Program-made: the position numbers and the translations under genes
Source of the DNA: JAHEJA01 sp965657215
Lineage (GTDB): Bacteria > Pseudomonadota > Alphaproteobacteria > Rhodobacterales > Rhodobacteraceae
NCBI GenBank assembly: GCA_965657215.1
Contig: CBFHNR010000007.1
Location: 62,001-126,000, forward strand
Reading direction: 5' to 3'
Length of the DNA: 64,000 nt
The notes under the pieces: generated by a model
Told to the model about the DNA's origin: nothing
Seen by the model: only the letters and a program-made list of their open reading frames with translations
Databases searched by the model: none
Part shown: positions 62,280 to 64,000 of the stretch, in pieces
Layout: every line of letters starts with the position of its first letter
Position numbering within the stretch: position 1 is the stretch's first letter

Positions 62280-63557
62280 ATGACGCATCCCTCTTCTGAC
62301 GTCATCCTTGATCGGATGATGGCATTGCATCCCAAGGTGATTGATCTCACGCTTGATCGTGTTTGGCGACTTCTTGACACACTCGGTAATCCGCAACGTG
62401 ATCTCCCGCCTGTTGTCCATATCGCTGGGACCAACGGCAAAGGATCGACCCAGGCCATGATCCGCGCAGGCTTAGAAGCGGATGGAAAACGGGTTCATGC
62501 TTATACATCACCCCACCTTGCACGATTTCACGAACGTATTCGCCTATCAGGTCAGCTCATTACAGAAGACGCCTTAACGCAGGTATTGGATGAATGTTAT
62601 GCGTCGAACAATGGTGAGGACATCACCTATTTTGAAATCACCACCGTTGCTGGGCTATTGGCCATGTCGCGCGCTCCTGCGGATTATACGTTATTAGAGG
62701 TCGGTCTTGGGGGTCGTCTTGATGCAACGAATGTGATCGACACCCCCGAAATTTGCGTCATCACGCCAATTTCTATGGATCACGAACAATTCCTCGGCAA
62801 CACGCTTGCGAAAATTGCCGGTGAAAAGGCCGGGATCATCAAGCGTGGCGTTCCCGTGGTCATTGGCCCGCAACCTGATGAGGTGATGGACGTCATAGAA
62901 GCCACTGCCGCAAAGCTTGGGGCACCGATACTGGCCTATGGTCAACACTGGCATGTGAGCAAGGAACGTGATCGTCTAATTTATCAGGACGAGAACGGCC
63001 TTTTGGATGTGCCATTGCCCAATCTCCCCGGTGAACATCAATATGAAAACGCAGGCGCCGCCCTTGCAGTTTTGCGCTATCTCGGCATGTCGGATGCGGC
63101 CTATGACGGCGCCGTAACCCAAGCATTTTGGCCCGCTCGTATGCAACGTTTGTCCCAAGGGCGCATCGCTGAGCAGGCGCCAAATATTGAGCTGTGGTTA
63201 GATGGCGGTCACAACGCCGCCGCTGGTCAAGCCATTGGCAAACACCTCAAGACATTGCCACCCAAGGACACCTACGCAATTTGCGGAATGCTGAATACCA
63301 AAGATATAAGCGGGTATTTGTCGCCAATGGCCCCGTCGCTCACGGCGCTTTATGGTGTATCGATCCCAGGTGAAGCGAATACTTTACCTGCCGAAACGAC
63401 AGCTGAGTTTGCCCAAAACGTTGGGATTTCCGCTTTGACTGCGGACAGCGTGGCTGAAGCATTAACGTCAATTTCAGCCAAAAACCCAAATGCACGCGTC
63501 CTAATTTGTGGGTCTTTGTACCTTGCTGGCGCGGTTTTACGCGAAAACGACGACTAA
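62280..63557 (+). CDS. folC: dihydrofolate synthase / folylpolyglutamate synthase
   Basis: A 425-residue Mur-ligase-fold enzyme that adds glutamate to dihydropteroate and tetrahydrofolates. The ATP P-loop VVHIAGTNGKGSTQAM is near residue 46, with YTSPHLARFHERIRL, EVGLGGRLDATNVI and ITPISMDHEQFLG following, and DGGHNAAAG opens the C-terminal domain. Length is typical. It is co-directional with accD in the widespread accD-folC pair. Confidence 0.94.
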   Translation: MTHPSSDVILDRMMALHPKVIDLTLDRVWRLLDTLGNPQRDLPPVVHIAGTNGKGSTQAMIRAGLEADGKRVHAYTSPHLARFHERIRLSGQLITEDALTQVLDECYASNNGEDITYFEITTVAGLLAMSRAPADYTLLEVGLGGRLDATNVIDTPEICVITPISMDHEQFLGNTLAKIAGEKAGIIKRGVPVVIGPQPDEVMDVIEATAAKLGAPILAYGQHWHVSKERDRLIYQDENGLLDVPLPNLPGEHQYENAGAALAVLRYLGMSDAAYDGAVTQAFWPARMQRLSQGRIAEQAPNIELWLDGGHNAAAGQAIGKHLKTLPPKDTYAICGMLNTKDISGYLSPMAPSLTALYGVSIPGEANTLPAETTAEFAQNVGISALTADSVAEALTSISAKNPNARVLICGSLYLAGAVLRENDD

Positions 63558-63579
63558 TTCAGAGCAATCCTTAGAAAAA

Positions 63580-63605
63580 CGAATCAGTAACCCTTGACTG
63601 ATTCG
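63580..63605. other. perfect 9-bp inverted repeat after folC
   Basis: CGAATCAGT and ACTGATTCG flank an 8-nt loop, starting 22 bp past the folC stop. No T run follows. The right arm overlaps the -35 region of the promoter proposed for the next gene, so this could be an operator there, or a stabilising hairpin at the folC mRNA end. Confidence 0.45.
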
Positions 63606-63623
63606 CACCGATTCGCCTATATC
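63594..63623 (+). promoter_or_regulatory. sigma-70-type promoter for the last gene
   Basis: TTGACT (63594-63599) and TATATC (63618-63623) are separated by 18 bp, five of six and four of six matches to the consensus hexamers. Transcription would begin around 63630, producing a leader of about 155 nt before the ATG at 63785. Confidence 0.45.
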
Positions 63624-63629
63624 TTGTGG

Positions 63630-63740
63630 TGTCGGGACGTACTCGCCCACATTTGGCGTGTACAGCAGAGGGTAAGCGGAAATACAGGCTGCTGAAGGTG
63701 AATGGGAAACGCCGTCAGGCAATCTCAGTCGTCTTCAAAT
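63630..63740 (+). ncRNA. candidate structured leader RNA
   Basis: Within the proposed leader, GTAC-T-CGCC pairs with GGCG-T-GTAC (63639-63663, one T-T mismatch). CAGCAG pairs with CTGCTG (63663-63694) around a purine-rich loop, and GCC-GTCA-GGC can form near 63711-63720. Conserved-looking single-stranded purine stretches (GAAGGTGAATGGGAAACG) lie between. The TCAGGCAA string and GCTGAAGG faintly recall the glycine riboswitch core, but the GGAGAG and AAAGGAC elements are missing, so I do not assign it. It may be a cis-regulatory leader or an independent small RNA. Confidence 0.3.
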
Positions 63741-63784
63741 AAAAAACTCCGCCTACCCTACTTTATTGGTTAAGGGAGAAGCGT

Positions 63785-64000
63785 ATGCTTCGTATTCTCG
63801 TTATTTCTTCTGCATTTTTAATTGTCACTATCGGCTTGCTGATGATTCAGCCAACTCCAAGAAGTGATCGGTTTGTTGACGAAACGGTTGTCCTTGATGA
63901 GGTCACGCGATCCGAGGCAACGCTCTTGGATGTGAGCCTACCTGATCCCACATTGACCGAAGTTGCCAAGATTGTGGAACCCGAGATCGTCACGCCCGTC
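63785..64000 (+). CDS. exported or membrane-anchored protein, N-terminal part
   Basis: Only the first 72 residues are in the window; the frame stays open at the edge. An N-terminal hydrophobic helix (residues 2-20, LRILVISSAFLIVTIGLLM) is followed by an acidic, Val/Thr/Pro-rich stretch (DETVVLDEVTRSEATLLDV) that looks like a linker to a later domain. AGGGAG lies six bases before the ATG. It is preceded by its own promoter-like sequence and a folded leader. The family cannot be told from this part. Confidence 0.7.
   Translation, partial: MLRILVISSAFLIVTIGLLMIQPTPRSDRFVDETVVLDEVTRSEATLLDVSLPDPTLTEVAKIVEPEIVTPV

Noticed and set aside
63690..63740. Glycine riboswitch call for the leader after folC
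   Set aside because: GCTGAAGG and TCAGGCAA resemble the aptamer core, but the GGAGAG and AAAAGGAC elements and the expected P1 pairing are missing, so the name was not used.
1..64000. CRISPR arrays, insertion sequences, prophage or defence islands
   Set aside because: No regularly spaced repeats, transposase, integrase, phage structural, toxin-antitoxin or restriction genes were seen on either strand.

Overview
The window is about 64 kb of a densely packed bacterial chromosome, and the best fit is the Roseobacter group (Rhodobacteraceae, Alphaproteobacteria). The pointers are protein likeness and gene order: a 44-residue aa3-type cytochrome oxidase subunit IV, a DUF6478 protein, a DmdC-type acyl-CoA dehydrogenase, ETF:ubiquinone oxidoreductase, mlaA-mlaC, accD-folC and pyrB with a degenerate dihydroorotase. 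Base composition looks near 50% GC by eye, which is low for the group. No rRNA, insertion sequence, prophage gene, plasmid maintenance gene or CRISPR array was seen. The content is core-chromosome in character.

Layout. 1-4.8 kb: the end of an FMN glutamate-synthase-like enzyme, a hemerythrin, then a four-gene ZrgA-type zinc operon preceded by a Zur-like palindrome. 4.8-13.4 kb: tRNA-Arg(CCT), a LacI regulator, a small YdcH protein, a methyltransferase, a polyprenyl diphosphate synthase, ispE, a TPR protein, ETF-QO and greA. 13.4-18.5 kb: a membrane protein facing a molybdenum cofactor operon, fdhD-mobA-mobB-(unknown)-moeA, in which every junction is a 4-nt overlap. 18.6-22.2 kb: a lipoprotein, CoxIV, a metallo-hydrolase and an acyl-CoA dehydrogenase. 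22.3-30.4 kb: a Sua5-type threonylcarbamoyl-AMP synthase, a DsbD-alpha domain protein, an RND efflux pair, moaB and an unusual uracil-DNA glycosylase homologue.

30.5-41.4 kb: pyrB, a pseudo-dihydroorotase, DUF805, plsY, a DsbA-fold isomerase, prs, a small H-type lectin, amtB-glnK, a class A penicillin-binding protein and mlaC-mlaA. 41.6-49.5 kb: a type I secretion ATPase and adaptor, RidA, GDPD, a FemAB-like protein, a peroxiredoxin, a ferredoxin-reductase-like flavoprotein and rsmD. 49.5-57.1 kb: two divergent regulators around an AT-rich 377-bp gap, map, sfsA, a CinA-type domain protein, a GNAT, an AhpD-like protein, an OmpA-family protein and a LysR regulator. 57.2-64 kb: FadH-type 2,4-dienoyl-CoA reductase, three lineage-type genes of unknown role (including DUF6478), accD, folC, and a promoter with a folded leader ahead of a secreted protein cut by the window edge.

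Functional themes are zinc import under probable Zur control, molybdenum cofactor assembly, ammonium sensing and uptake, outer-membrane lipid maintenance, fatty-acid or thio-acyl-CoA oxidation feeding electrons through ETF-QO, and de novo pyrimidine synthesis. I did not find a clear-cut new defence or mobile system. The most promising unknowns are the unnamed protein inside the molybdenum cofactor operon, the leader RNA candidate after folC, the tandem 13-bp repeat just ahead of accD, the glycosylase homologue with altered motifs, and the lineage-type gene block at 59.3-61.1 kb. All assignments rest on reading the sequence and remembered family motifs; no database search was run.
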